Below, in pieces: positions 18,531-28,282 of a stretch of DNA of 42,493 nucleotides. The stretch lies in the NCBI GenBank assembly GCA_030609135.1, contig JAUWCU010000007.1:1-42493 (forward strand), in the 5' to 3' direction. Within the stretch, counting starts at the first letter, position 1. The number at the start of each line of letters is the position of its first letter. Position numbers and translations under genes: made by a program. This DNA comes from Candidatus Stahliibacteriota bacterium (GTDB taxonomy: Bacteria > Hydrothermota > Tepidihabitantia > SM23-42). The notes under the pieces were generated by a model. That model searched no databases, was not told the DNA's origin, and saw only the letters and a list, made by a program, of their open reading frames with translations.

Positions 18531-19664
18531 ATGTTGAAAGTCCACGAATATCAGGCAAAAAATATTTTTAATAAATACGGTATTCCAATACCCAAAGAAA
18601 AAATGTGTGTAAGCGTTGATGAGGTTATTGCTGTTTCTGAAGAACTTGGCTTGCCCTGTGTTATCAAAGCCCAGGTGCATGTCGGGGGTCGAGGTAAAGC
18701 AGGTGGCATAAAGATTGCCAAAACTGAGCAAGAAGTCAAAGAATATGCCAGGCAGATTCTCAGCATGGAGATTAAGGGTCTTCCAGTGAGAAAAGTCTTG
18801 GTATCTGAGGCAGTTTCTATAGCCAGCGAGGCATATCTGGGCATCATAAATGACCGAACTGCAAAAAAGACTGTTATGATGGCATGTAAAGAAGGTGGTG
18901 TTGAAATTGAAGAGGTAGCTCGAAAAAAACCTGAGGCGATATTTAAAATCTATGCTGATTCTTTAATCGGATTCTTGCCCCACAAGGCGCGCCAAATAGG
19001 TTTGTTTTTGTATGATGACTCTAAAACAGCATTCGCCTGTGCCAAGATTGCTGAAAAACTGTACAAGATGTTCATTGAACTCGATTCATCCTTAGCTGAA
19101 ATCAATCCGCTCGTTGTGACTGATTCAGGCGAACTTATTGCCCTTGACGCCAAAATTAATTTTGATGACAATGGACTCTATCGACACCCGGATATTGAAG
19201 CGATGCGCGACCGTGAAAGCGAAGATAAGAGTGAACAGATGGCGCGAGAATCTGATCTATCTTATGTAAAACTTAACGGCAACATAGGTTGTGTTGTCAA
19301 TGGCGCTGGTTTGGCTATGGCAACTATGGATTTGGTGAAACACTTTGGCGGTGAACCAGCGAACTTCCTCGATATTGGCGGGTCTTCTTCACCCCAGAAA
19401 GTCAAAAACGCATTGGATATTTTGCTGCGCGATGAGAATGTAAAGGTAATATTCTTTAACATCTTCGGTGGAATCACACGCTGTGATGATGTGGCTAATG
19501 GCATATTGGAAGCGAAAAAAGAACTCAAGATAAAACAGCCGATTGTTGCCCGTTTGACTGGTACAAATGAAGAAAAAGCAATGGAAATACTAAAAGAAGC
19601 AGGTCTGATTTTTACCCAAAGTATGGATGACGGTGCGAAAAAGGCGATTCAACTACTCAAATAG
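18531..19664 (+). CDS. sucC: Succinyl-CoA ligase (ADP-forming) beta subunit
   Basis: KVHEYQAKNIFNKYGIP, GGRGKAGGIKIA, NIFGGITRCDDVANGI. SD AAGGAGGT abuts ATG 18531, so TTG 18534 may be the real start. Confidence 0.97.
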   Translation: MLKVHEYQAKNIFNKYGIPIPKEKMCVSVDEVIAVSEELGLPCVIKAQVHVGGRGKAGGIKIAKTEQEVKEYARQILSMEIKGLPVRKVLVSEAVSIASEAYLGIINDRTAKKTVMMACKEGGVEIEEVARKKPEAIFKIYADSLIGFLPHKARQIGLFLYDDSKTAFACAKIAEKLYKMFIELDSSLAEINPLVVTDSGELIALDAKINFDDNGLYRHPDIEAMRDRESEDKSEQMARESDLSYVKLNGNIGCVVNGAGLAMATMDLVKHFGGEPANFLDIGGSSSPQKVKNALDILLRDENVKVIFFNIFGGITRCDDVANGILEAKKELKIKQPIVARLTGTNEEKAMEILKEAGLIFTQSMDDGAKKAIQLLK

Positions 19665-19682
19665 GCTGAAAGGAGCGATCAA

Positions 19683-20552
19683 ATGAGTATTTTAGTTAAC
19701 AAAGACACAAGACTTGTGGTGCAGGGGATAACTGGCCGCGATGGAAGTTTCCACACCAGGCAGATGATAAAATATGGGACCAGGGTTGTTGCTGGAGTGA
19801 CCCCGGGTAAGGGGGGTATGGAAGTTGAAGGTGTGCCAGTCTTTAATTCTGTAAACGAAGCGGTCAAGAAAACTGAGGCGAATGCATCAGTTATTTTTGT
19901 TCCTGCTAAATTTGCGACAGGTGCTATTTACGAGGCGATTGATGCTGGTGTGAAATTGATCGTGTGTATTGCTGAGGGCCTGCCGACAATCGAACTGGTT
20001 AAGATTACTGCTTATCTTAATGGTAAAGACTGTCGTCTGGTTGGACCAAATTCACCCGGTATTGTTTCTGCGGGTGAAGCGAAAATTGGTATTTTACCCG
20101 GTAACATCTTCAAAAAAGGTAAAGTGGGCGTCATATCCCGAAGCGGGACCCTTACCTATGAAATCGTCGACCATATTACAAAAACCGGGCTTGGCCAATC
20201 AACCTGCCTCGGCATTGGCGGTGATCCAATAATCGGAACTAAATTCATCGATTGCTTAGAGCTTTTTGCCAAGGATGATGATACTGAAGCAGTTGTTATA
20301 GTCGGTGAAATCGGTGGTCGAGACGAACAAGATACTGCAGAGTATGTGAAGAAATATTTCAAAAAGCCAGTTTTTGGTTTTATTGCAGGTAAAACCGCAC
20401 CGGCTGATAAGCGTATGGGCCATGCTGGGGCAATAATATCCGGCACTTCAGGCACCGCAGCAGAAAAGGTTAAGGTGTTGGAGGCATGTGGCATTAAGGT
20501 CGGTGAAACACCTGCTGAGGTTGCCCAGCTCGTGAAAAATCAATTGGCGTAG
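19683..20552 (+). CDS. sucD: Succinyl-CoA ligase alpha subunit
   Basis: [67 protein letters not shown]. Confidence 0.97.
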   Translation: MSILVNKDTRLVVQGITGRDGSFHTRQMIKYGTRVVAGVTPGKGGMEVEGVPVFNSVNEAVKKTEANASVIFVPAKFATGAIYEAIDAGVKLIVCIAEGLPTIELVKITAYLNGKDCRLVGPNSPGIVSAGEAKIGILPGNIFKKGKVGVISRSGTLTYEIVDHITKTGLGQSTCLGIGGDPIIGTKFIDCLELFAKDDDTEAVVIVGEIGGRDEQDTAEYVKKYFKKPVFGFIAGKTAPADKRMGHAGAIISGTSGTAAEKVKVLEACGIKVGETPAEVAQLVKNQLA

Positions 20553-20554
20553 TT

Positions 20555-20824
20555 ATTACTCCGAACCTTAAATAGTTTAATTTGATAGTTCTCCATAGCT
20601 TGCTGTAGTCCTGAGTTATATGTCGAAGGGATCAGGGGAACCAGGGAATCCAGTCTTTTATACCATCACTGCCTGCCCCGTATAATGGCAAAGCTATTAT
20701 ATCGGGGTCATTCCCCGATCCTCATAACTCACTGTCATTCCCCGACTCGATCGGGGAATCCAGGAAAATGACGACATACATTGAGCAGTATTTGATTAAA
20801 GTATTTAATGTTCTCCTTAGTAGT
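20555..20824 (+). repeat. MITE-like element, family 2, copy A
   Basis: Arms ATTACTCCGAACCTTAAATAGTTTAATTTGATAGTTC... and inverted ...TTAATGTTCTCCTTAGTAGT; arms near-identical to the inverted copy at 30408-30608. Confidence 0.88.
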
Positions 20825-20859
20825 TGGTTTACGGTATGCTATTTTTCTTCTTCTGTTTC

Positions 20860-21073
20860 TAACCCGCATTATTCATACTAAATTTACCTAATTTTGCGCA
20901 AACGTAATACCAGCTTGATATTGTAACATTTTTAGACTATAGAGAAATTTAGCACACTGTTTTTTCTATTGTCATTGCGAGGGAGTGAAACGACCGAAGC
21001 AATCTGAATCTGGGATTGCCACGCCCGATAAATCGAGCTCGCAATGACGATTTGCGTGAATAATCTGGGCTAA
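20860..21073. repeat. Composite inverted-repeat region with nested TCATTGCGAG palindrome
   Basis: Imperfect ends taacccgcattattcata / gtgaataatctgggctaa enclosing gtcattgcgag...ctcgcaatgac (20971-21048). Confidence 0.55.
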
Positions 21074-21079
21074 TTTCCA

Positions 21080-22177
21080 CTAAAGTTCGTCTAGCCAGCC
21101 TGCAGTATAGTTAACCTTACGTTTGAAAAGCCTACCTAAGTTCTTCGGGTCTCTTGCTTCGTGATATCTGAAATACATTTCATCATCAATAATACCTAAT
21201 ATCTCGATCTTACCAGTACGGTGTGACATCACATAGCGGAATCGTTTGCTATGACCATTGAGTTTTCTCTTCGCTTTGTTAACGACCATATATCCCTTGT
21301 AAAGCGGTACCTGGAAATTCTGTTTGACGCGCTTCACAGGTCTGCATTGAAATATGTAGTAGGGGATGACGCCGATGCCGGCTAATTTGTTCTGCAGATC
21401 AGCGATAATATCAGGATCATCATTCACGCCTTTGAGAAGCACAGTTTGGTTATTTATGATAATACTCCGGCGAATGAGTTTATTAATCGCGCGAATTGCT
21501 TTTCTGGTCAATTCCCGGGGATGATTAAACTGGGTACTTATGTATAATTTCCTTTCTGGAGTTGAAAATCTTTTCAGCACAGATAAAAGGTCTTTATCTT
21601 GTAATATACGTTCAGGGAAGATCACTGGAACCTTTGAGCCGATTCTCATAAAATGCAGATGTTCTATTTTAGCAAGTTTCTTGAGGAAATTTTCAATTAT
21701 TTCAGTGGGCAAGATCAACGTATCGCCGCCGCTAATCAGGACATTTGTGATTTCTTCATGTTCATTTATGTACTCAAGCGCTTCATCAAATTTGCTGATT
21801 ATTTCTCCGGTTGATAAACCAACGAGTCTTTTTCTAAAACAGTACCGGCAGTAGGCAGCGCACCGGTTAGTTGACAAGATCAGGGCAGTGGGTGCGTATT
21901 TGTGCTGTAATCCAGGCATTTTTGTTATTTGCATTTCGCCGCTTGGATCCCAGGAGCCTGACAAATTAAATTCCTCGACTGAAGGGATTACCATTTTCCG
22001 GATAGGGTCATTTGGCTCTTTTTTGTCGATTAGAGATAAATAGTAGCGGGTGATGCTCATGGGATGTTTCTCGATAACCCTTTTCAGTTGTTTTTGTTCA
22101 AGGGGTGTTAAATCGATATATTCTTTAAGTTGTTCAATGGTGCAAATATTCTGCTTGAGTTCTTCTTGCCACGGCAT
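21080..22177 (-). CDS. KamA-family radical SAM protein (lysine 2,3-aminomutase-like)
   Basis: 365 aa; ILSTNRCAAYCRYCFRKRLVG, NVLISGGDTLILP, IIINNQTVLLKGVNDD. AAGGAGGTAAT SD. Confidence 0.92.
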   Translation of the reverse strand: MPWQEELKQNICTIEQLKEYIDLTPLEQKQLKRVIEKHPMSITRYYLSLIDKKEPNDPIRKMVIPSVEEFNLSGSWDPSGEMQITKMPGLQHKYAPTALILSTNRCAAYCRYCFRKRLVGLSTGEIISKFDEALEYINEHEEITNVLISGGDTLILPTEIIENFLKKLAKIEHLHFMRIGSKVPVIFPERILQDKDLLSVLKRFSTPERKLYISTQFNHPRELTRKAIRAINKLIRRSIIINNQTVLLKGVNDDPDIIADLQNKLAGIGVIPYYIFQCRPVKRVKQNFQVPLYKGYMVVNKAKRKLNGHSKRFRYVMSHRTGKIEILGIIDDEMYFRYHEARDPKNLGRLFKRKVNYTAGWLDEL

Positions 22178-22246
22178 ATTACCTCCTTCGGCGTGAACGA
22201 GAATCCTCGTTCCGAAGGAACGGGAAACCCACGACCACCAATATCA

Positions 22247-22320
22247 TCGGGGCAGTGGGATTTGAACCCACGACCTCATGGTCCCAAACCATGCGCGCTA
22301 AACCGCTGCGCCACGCCCCG
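22247..22320 (-). tRNA. tRNA-Pro(TGG)
   Basis: Cloverleaf CGGGGCGTGGCGCAGCGGTTTAGCGCGCATGGTTTGGGACCATGAGGTCGTGGGTTCAAATCCCACTGCCCCGA; loop TTTGGGA. Confidence 0.95.
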
Positions 22321-22328
22321 AGTTTTGA

Positions 22329-22357
22329 ATTATACCCGAAATATCGATACATGTCAA
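22329..22357 (-). promoter_or_regulatory. Promoter of tRNA-Pro(TGG)
   Basis: TTGACA-N17-TATAAT on the - strand. Confidence 0.8.
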
Positions 22358-22468
22358 CCCCGTTAGAGGATACCAACGTTAAGTTCTGCTCAATCCTATC
22401 AGCAGGACTAAAAGATTATTTCAGTATCGGGTATTATGAGTAGTTTTATAGAGTATTCTCTAACGGGG
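22358..22468. repeat. 111-bp inverted-repeat element between divergent promoters
   Basis: CCCCGTTAGAGGATAC (22358-22373) / GTATTCTCTAACGGGG (22453-22468), one mismatch. Confidence 0.85.
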
Positions 22469-22472
22469 TTTC

Positions 22473-22500
22473 TTGACACCTTGTATTTATTGTATATAAT
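22473..22500 (+). promoter_or_regulatory. Consensus promoter of the C25-like protease/V-ATPase operon
   Basis: TTGACA-N16-TATAAT, then 5 nt to ATG 22506. Confidence 0.8.
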
Positions 22501-22505
22501 CTCCA

Positions 22506-23570
22506 ATGCGCATACTCATGCTCAGCGGCAAAGATACACTAAAGCGACAGATTGTCAATATTTTGAACCTGGAAAAGGCAGTGCAAAAATACATTAAAAA
22601 CAGACAAGAACATCAGATGATCTTCTTGTACTATGACAGAAAAAACCGGTTTAAGGTTAAAAAAGCAAAAAAAGATGCACGCTCAATCAGAAAATTTATT
22701 AAACAACTGGAAACAAAATGGGGTAATATCGACTGCTTGTTGATTCTGGGCGGTGATAAGGTAGTGCCCTTTTTTCGACTAAAAAACCCGTGTGATGACA
22801 ACGATAAGAAAGTGTTGTCTGATAATCCATATGCTTCAAGGGATAATAATTTCCTCATCCCGGAACGGATTTGTGCACGGATTCCGGATAATAATAATGC
22901 CGATTTTATTATCGGACAATTGAACAAATACAGCAAGGTTACACTGAAGTCATTTGGGATAAGTACGAAAGTCTGGAAAAAGGCATCAGAGAATGTATAC
23001 CAGCGAATCGGTAAGGTCAGAGATATGAAGGTTTCACCGCCGGTTAAAAGCAAGACATTCAAAGCTCGATGGCTACAAAATAAGGACTTTTTATACTTCA
23101 ACCTACACGGCAGTAAACTCTCAGCGAATTGGTACGGCCAAAAAGGTGGTAAATACCCGGTTGCCATCGGTTTAGAAAATATTAAAAAAGCATCAGGTGT
23201 GGTTGGATGTGAAGCCTGTTATGGGGCATATATTTTGAACAAATCCCAAGAAAATGCGATGTCCCTTAAGTTTCTTAGTGAAAAAAGGATTTACGGATTT
23301 TGTGGCTCAACCACACTTGCCTATGGACCAGTTGCCCCACCGTCGAGTGAGGCTGATCTTATGGTAAAATACTTTTTTGAATATGTGAACCAGGGTTTCA
23401 CATTGGGTGAGAGCTTTAAAAATGCCAAGCTTGATTTTGCGCGGAAAGTGTTGAAACACCAAGGGTTTTTAGATGACGATGACCAGAAGACGCTACTTCA
23501 GTTCGTCTTATATGGTGATCCCACGTTTCGATTAGAGCACAAAATTTTGAAGAAAAAAGGGAAGAAGTAA
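22506..23570 (+). CDS. Predicted cytosolic C25/clan CD-like cysteine protease
   Basis: 354 aa without a signal peptide; DFLYFNLHGSKLSANW (candidate His), VVGCEACYGAYI (candidate Cys), LLQFVLYGDPTFRL (C25-type end motif). Confidence 0.75.
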   Translation: MRILMLSGKDTLKRQIVNILNLEKAVQKYIKNRQEHQMIFLYYDRKNRFKVKKAKKDARSIRKFIKQLETKWGNIDCLLILGGDKVVPFFRLKNPCDDNDKKVLSDNPYASRDNNFLIPERICARIPDNNNADFIIGQLNKYSKVTLKSFGISTKVWKKASENVYQRIGKVRDMKVSPPVKSKTFKARWLQNKDFLYFNLHGSKLSANWYGQKGGKYPVAIGLENIKKASGVVGCEACYGAYILNKSQENAMSLKFLSEKRIYGFCGSTTLAYGPVAPPSSEADLMVKYFFEYVNQGFTLGESFKNAKLDFARKVLKHQGFLDDDDQKTLLQFVLYGDPTFRLEHKILKKKGKK

Positions 23571-23572
23571 AA

Positions 23573-23851
23573 ATGATTAACAAGAAAACAGTTAATAGAA
23601 TAAAACGGATGGTTTTTAAAAAATTCCCAGAGTTTAAAGGGATTGATCCGAAAATACTGGAAAGGAAAGTCAAGCCGCAGAGTGCAATCTACAGAAAACT
23701 GTCACTTGGTACACCGAAGATATTGAGAAAAATCTTTCGATTGAAGTTCGAAAAGAAAGTGACAACTGTTGATGAAATGGAGATTGACCGGATTTTGACC
23801 GTGACCCTCAATGAAGCGGGCGAAATAATAAAGATAACTGAATCACGATGA
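23573..23851 (+). CDS. Small basic protein of unknown function
   Basis: 92 aa, Lys/Arg-rich; starts 2 bp after the protease stop and overlaps the next gene by ATGA. Confidence 0.7.
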   Translation: MINKKTVNRIKRMVFKKFPEFKGIDPKILERKVKPQSAIYRKLSLGTPKILRKIFRLKFEKKVTTVDEMEIDRILTVTLNEAGEIIKITESR

Positions 23852-24762
23852 TAAAAGGAACTGACGATACAAGGTATGCATATGTAAATGGTATTATACG
23901 CGCACGCGAGGCTCGGTTACTGACGAAAAGCCATTTTGACCGACTCATCGCCAGTACCTTAAGCAATTTTGCGACAATACTATCAGATTCACCTTATATT
24001 GGGCATGAAGATATTACCGCAGGTTTTGATTTGGAGGAGAATCAGGTTGGAGATTTATTCAGAAGATACTGCCAGCACAGTGAGATCCAACAGTATATTG
24101 ATTGGCCTCAGCAGATTCATAATATAAAGGTGAAGTTGAAAGAGGGTAGTGATTCTTTACTTTATGCACAGCCCGGCGCGGAAATTGAAGACTGGCCTGA
24201 AACTATTGAAGAGATTGAAAGATTTGCAATGGACAAAGACCCGTTTATACTTTCGGCAAACCTCGATAAAATTTTGTGCAAATACCTGTACCAAACTGCC
24301 CGGACAATGCTGTTTTTTAAAGGCTATTTTCAGATTTATTTTGACCTTGAGAATATTCGTAGTTTTTTTAGAGCACGTTACTTTGAAAACGCGCGCGAAA
24401 CATTTAACCAGGTATTTATAGAATACGGCAGCCTTGGTCGAGAAATATTTGTCGATAATTTGACGAGCGGGTATGATGTGCTGGGTAAAAATTTCTTTAC
24501 AACACCTTATGCTGGAGTAATGGATAAAGGAGGAGCATACTTTGAGCAAAATAGATCCTTTCTGAAACTGGAAAGGATGTGCGAAGAGCTGAGGTTAGAA
24601 TTCTTGCGCCAGGCACGTAAGATGACTTTTGGCGTCGAACCATTGTTTGCGTATTATCAATTTAAACTTGCCGAAATAAAAAAACTGCGACAAGTTTATT
24701 GGGGTAAGTTGAACGAAGTCCCGGTTGATGATTTAAAGGAGAGTATCCCTGATGTCTGGTAA
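23848..24762 (+). CDS. V-type ATPase subunit C
   Basis: 304 aa; TRYAYVNGIIRAREARLLTKSHFDRLIAS; position directly before F, A, B. Confidence 0.85.
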   Translation: MIKGTDDTRYAYVNGIIRAREARLLTKSHFDRLIASTLSNFATILSDSPYIGHEDITAGFDLEENQVGDLFRRYCQHSEIQQYIDWPQQIHNIKVKLKEGSDSLLYAQPGAEIEDWPETIEEIERFAMDKDPFILSANLDKILCKYLYQTARTMLFFKGYFQIYFDLENIRSFFRARYFENARETFNQVFIEYGSLGREIFVDNLTSGYDVLGKNFFTTPYAGVMDKGGAYFEQNRSFLKLERMCEELRLEFLRQARKMTFGVEPLFAYYQFKLAEIKKLRQVYWGKLNEVPVDDLKESIPDVW

Positions 24763-25075
24763 AGCAATGGCAATAATCGGGCAAAGAGAAACAATAATGC
24801 CATTTCTGGCAACCGGGGCACATGTCGTCTATATTAAAGAGGGCGAAAGTGTTGATATTGTCGAGGCACTTGTTGCTCAAGGCTTTAAGATTATCTTTTT
24901 TACTGAAGAGTTTATCGATGAATTAGATGGTATTTTGATGAAATACCGTAATCAAACCATTCCTTGTTTGATTCCCATCCCGACTGGAAGGGGTAAGACA
25001 AAACTTGCTATCGAAAGGATAAGAGGTGTGATTAAAAAAGCTGTTGGAGTCGATGTTTTCTTGGAGGAAAAATGA
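24752..25075 (+). CDS. V-type ATPase subunit F
   Basis: 107 aa; GFKIIFFTEEFIDEL...IPCLIPIPTGRGKTKLAIERIRGVIKKAVGVDV. Confidence 0.88.
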   Translation: MSGKAMAIIGQRETIMPFLATGAHVVYIKEGESVDIVEALVAQGFKIIFFTEEFIDELDGILMKYRNQTIPCLIPIPTGRGKTKLAIERIRGVIKKAVGVDVFLEEK

Positions 25076-26862
25076 GGAAAGGAGAAATTACCAAAGTATC
25101 AGGACCGCTTGTTGTCGCGAAAGACATGAAAGGCAGCAAGATGTATGATGTGGTTCGGGTGAGTGAAGAGCGTTTGGTCGGCGAAATAATCGGACTTTCT
25201 GGCGATACCGCGTCAATTCAGGTATATGAGGAAACATCTGGTATTGGTCCTGGTGAACCGGTTTACATAACTGACAAACCCCTCTTTGTTGAACTCGGAC
25301 CCGGTCTTATTGAATCAATTTATGATGGTATTCAGCGACCTTTGGATATTATCAGAGATCAAACCGGTGATAATATTGCTCGAGGTGTGGAAATCCCTGC
25401 ATTGGAACGCGACGTGAAGTGGGTGTTCAAACCACTTGTTAAGAAAGGTGATGCAGTATCCAGTGGTGATATTATAGGTGAGGTAAAAGAGACCGTACTT
25501 GTTTTACACAAGATAATGGTTCCGCATAATATCGAAGGCAAAATAAAGAACATTAAACAAGGCGAGTTCTTGATAACTGATACGGTGTGTGAGATTGAGA
25601 CCAAGGATGGGGTTGTTAAACTTACAATGATGCAGCATTGGCCAGTACGTTTACCACGTCCTTACAAGAAGCGGCTTGCGCCATCACTCGTACTATCGAC
25701 TGGGCAGCGGGTGATTGATACATTTTTTCCAATTGCTAAGGGCGGTACGGCTTGCTGTCCTGGTCCTTTTGGAAGCGGCAAGACTGTGATTCAACACCAA
25801 TTAGCTAAATGGGCAGATGCTGAGATAGTAGTTTACATCGGGTGTGGTGAACGAGGTAATGAGATGACTGATGTGCTTATGGAATTCCCCGAGTTAAAGG
25901 ATCACAGGTCCGGTGAATCATTGATGAAACGGACCGTACTGATCGCCAATACGTCGAATATGCCGGTCGCGGCACGAGAAGCTTCAGTTTATACTGGTGT
26001 TACGATAGCTGAGTATTTTCGAGATATGGGCTATTCAGTAGCAGTTATGGCTGATTCAACATCGCGCTGGGCTGAAGCGATGAGAGAAATATCAGGTAGG
26101 TTAGAAGAGATGCCCGGAGAAGAGGGCTACCCTGCTTATCTCAGTGCAAAAGTCAGTTCATTTTATGAAAGAGCAGGTAGGATCGAGGTAATTGGCAAAC
26201 CAGACCGAGAAGGTGCCCTGAGTGTGATCGGTGCGGTATCACCGCCGGGCGGAGACTTGTCTGACCCGGTTGTTCAAGCGACGCTGCGTGTTGTGAAGGT
26301 TTTCTGGAGTCTTGAGGATCGATTAGCATATCAGCGTCATTTTCCGGCGATTTCATGGTTAAACTCTTATTCTCTTTATATCGACGACGTCAGTGAGGAG
26401 ATGAATACGACTATTGCAAAGGATTTTACAGATTTAACAAAGGAAGCCATGCGTCTCTTAGAACAGGAAGCTGAGCTTCAGGAGATCGTAAGGCTCATTG
26501 GGGTTGATGCTTTGTCTCCAGAAGATCGTTTGATTCTCGACGGCGCGAAGTCTATTCGCGAGGATTTCTTGCATCAAAATGCATTCCACGAAGTTGATAC
26601 GTATGCTTCTCTTGAGAAACAATACAAAATGCTTGCGGTGTGTTTGTTTAACTACAATAAGGCAAAAGAGGCATTATCACGTGGTGCTGCATTTAACGAC
26701 ATCGTCAAAATGAAAGTTCGGGAGAAAATATCGCGTATGCGGTACTTGTTAGAATCAGAGCTATCAATTATGGATCGGTTACAGGATGAGGTGACCGCGG
26801 AATTCAAAAAACTCGCAAATCCAGGAGGAAGGAATGATAAAGGAATACAGCAGCATTCTTAA
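25072..26862 (+). CDS. V-type ATPase subunit A
   Basis: 596 aa; [26 protein letters not shown]-loop, [52 protein letters not shown]. Confidence 0.98.
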   Translation: MRKGEITKVSGPLVVAKDMKGSKMYDVVRVSEERLVGEIIGLSGDTASIQVYEETSGIGPGEPVYITDKPLFVELGPGLIESIYDGIQRPLDIIRDQTGDNIARGVEIPALERDVKWVFKPLVKKGDAVSSGDIIGEVKETVLVLHKIMVPHNIEGKIKNIKQGEFLITDTVCEIETKDGVVKLTMMQHWPVRLPRPYKKRLAPSLVLSTGQRVIDTFFPIAKGGTACCPGPFGSGKTVIQHQLAKWADAEIVVYIGCGERGNEMTDVLMEFPELKDHRSGESLMKRTVLIANTSNMPVAAREASVYTGVTIAEYFRDMGYSVAVMADSTSRWAEAMREISGRLEEMPGEEGYPAYLSAKVSSFYERAGRIEVIGKPDREGALSVIGAVSPPGGDLSDPVVQATLRVVKVFWSLEDRLAYQRHFPAISWLNSYSLYIDDVSEEMNTTIAKDFTDLTKEAMRLLEQEAELQEIVRLIGVDALSPEDRLILDGAKSIREDFLHQNAFHEVDTYASLEKQYKMLAVCLFNYNKAKEALSRGAAFNDIVKMKVREKISRMRYLLESELSIMDRLQDEVTAEFKKLANPGGRNDKGIQQHS

Positions 26863-28222
26863 TGTATCCGGTCCACTTTTGCTTATTGAAGGTGTTGAAG
26901 GCGCAAAGTATGAAGAATTAGTTGAAATCTACACACGAGCTGGTGAAAAGAAACGCGGCAGGGTTCTGGAAGTAGATAAAGATAAGGCTTTGGTTCAAAT
27001 TTTTGAAGGGTCCACAGGTATTGATGTACAGGATTGCCGTGTTAGATTTCTCGGTCGGACACTGCACATTGGTGTATCATCTGATATGTTAGGCAGGATC
27101 TTTGACGGACTGGGTAGGCCTAAAGATGGTGGTCCTGAAATCATCCCCGAAGCAATGCTTGACATAAACGGCGCACCGATCAATCCAACTGCCCGAAATT
27201 ACCCAAATGAATTTATCCAGACCGGGATTTCTTCAATCGATGGCATCAATACCCTGGTAAGAGGCCAAAAACTGCCGATTTTCTCAGGTTCTGGTTTACC
27301 CCATAATCGGGTTGCCGCTCAGATTGTGCGGCAGTCAAAGGTCCTTGGTGCTAAGGAGGAATTTGCAGTTGTGTTTGGTGCAATGGGCATCACTTTTGAA
27401 GAAGCGAATTTCTTTATTCAGGATTTTACTAAATCAGGGGCATTGGAAAGAGTCGTGCTTTTCTTAAACCTGGCTGATGATCCGGCAATTGAACGTGTTT
27501 CCACACCTCGCGTTGCCTTCACCGTTGCCGAGTATCTTGCCTTTGAAAAAGGTTTGCACATCCTTGTTATCCTTTCTGATATGACTAATTATGCTGAGGC
27601 GCTCCGGGAAATAGCTGCGGCGCGTAAAGAGATTCCAGGACGACGTGGCTATCCTGGGTATCTATACACTGATTTGGCAAGTGTCTATGAACGTTCCGGC
27701 AGAATAAAGGGTAAGGAAGGCTCGATCACACTGATACCTATCCTTACGATGCCTGAGGATGACAAAACTCACCCGATACCGGATTTGACCGGTTACATAA
27801 CCGAAGGCCAGGTTATACTTTCAAGATCACTTTATCGGAAAAAGGTTACCCCGCCGATCGACGTGCAGCAATCATTGTCCCGTCTAAAAGATAAAGGTAT
27901 TGGTAAAGGTAAAACGCGTGAAGACCATGCTGATTTATTTAACCAGTTAATCGCGTGTTATGCACGAGGTAAAGAGGCTGCTGAACTATCCGTAATATTA
28001 GGTGAGGCATCTCTGTCTGATTTAGACAGGATATTTCTTAAATTCTCAAACCAGTTTGAAGAACGTTATATTTCTCAAGGTGAAAAAGAGAATAGAACGA
28101 TCGAGCAAACTCTGGATCTTGGTTGGGAACTACTGCGTATGGTACCGCGAGCTGAAATGAAGAGAGTGAGGGATGAATACTTACAGAAATATTATGACCA
28201 CACAGATGACACAGAAAAATAA
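26834..28222 (+). CDS. V-type ATPase subunit B
   Basis: 462 aa; [66 protein letters not shown]. Confidence 0.98.
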   Translation: MIKEYSSILNVSGPLLLIEGVEGAKYEELVEIYTRAGEKKRGRVLEVDKDKALVQIFEGSTGIDVQDCRVRFLGRTLHIGVSSDMLGRIFDGLGRPKDGGPEIIPEAMLDINGAPINPTARNYPNEFIQTGISSIDGINTLVRGQKLPIFSGSGLPHNRVAAQIVRQSKVLGAKEEFAVVFGAMGITFEEANFFIQDFTKSGALERVVLFLNLADDPAIERVSTPRVAFTVAEYLAFEKGLHILVILSDMTNYAEALREIAAARKEIPGRRGYPGYLYTDLASVYERSGRIKGKEGSITLIPILTMPEDDKTHPIPDLTGYITEGQVILSRSLYRKKVTPPIDVQQSLSRLKDKGIGKGKTREDHADLFNQLIACYARGKEAAELSVILGEASLSDLDRIFLKFSNQFEERYISQGEKENRTIEQTLDLGWELLRMVPRAEMKRVRDEYLQKYYDHTDDTEK

Positions 28223-28282
28223 GGATAATATATTGAATAATCCGAGTAATCGATTTATCACAAAATCTGTGGAATCAGTGTT
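28196..28282. repeat. Possible dispersed intergenic repeat between subunits B and D
   Basis: gaccacacagatgacacagaaaaataagg...taatcgatttatcacaaaatctgtggaatcagtg: CACAGAT/ATCTGTG-rich arms around a 60-bp gap inside an otherwise overlapping operon. Confidence 0.5.

Noticed and set aside
22130-22443. + strand ORFs containing DLNPRPHGPKPCALNRCATPRV and MGFEPTTSWSQTMRAKPLRHAPS
   Set aside because: Antisense of tRNA-Pro(TGG), a common false ORF.
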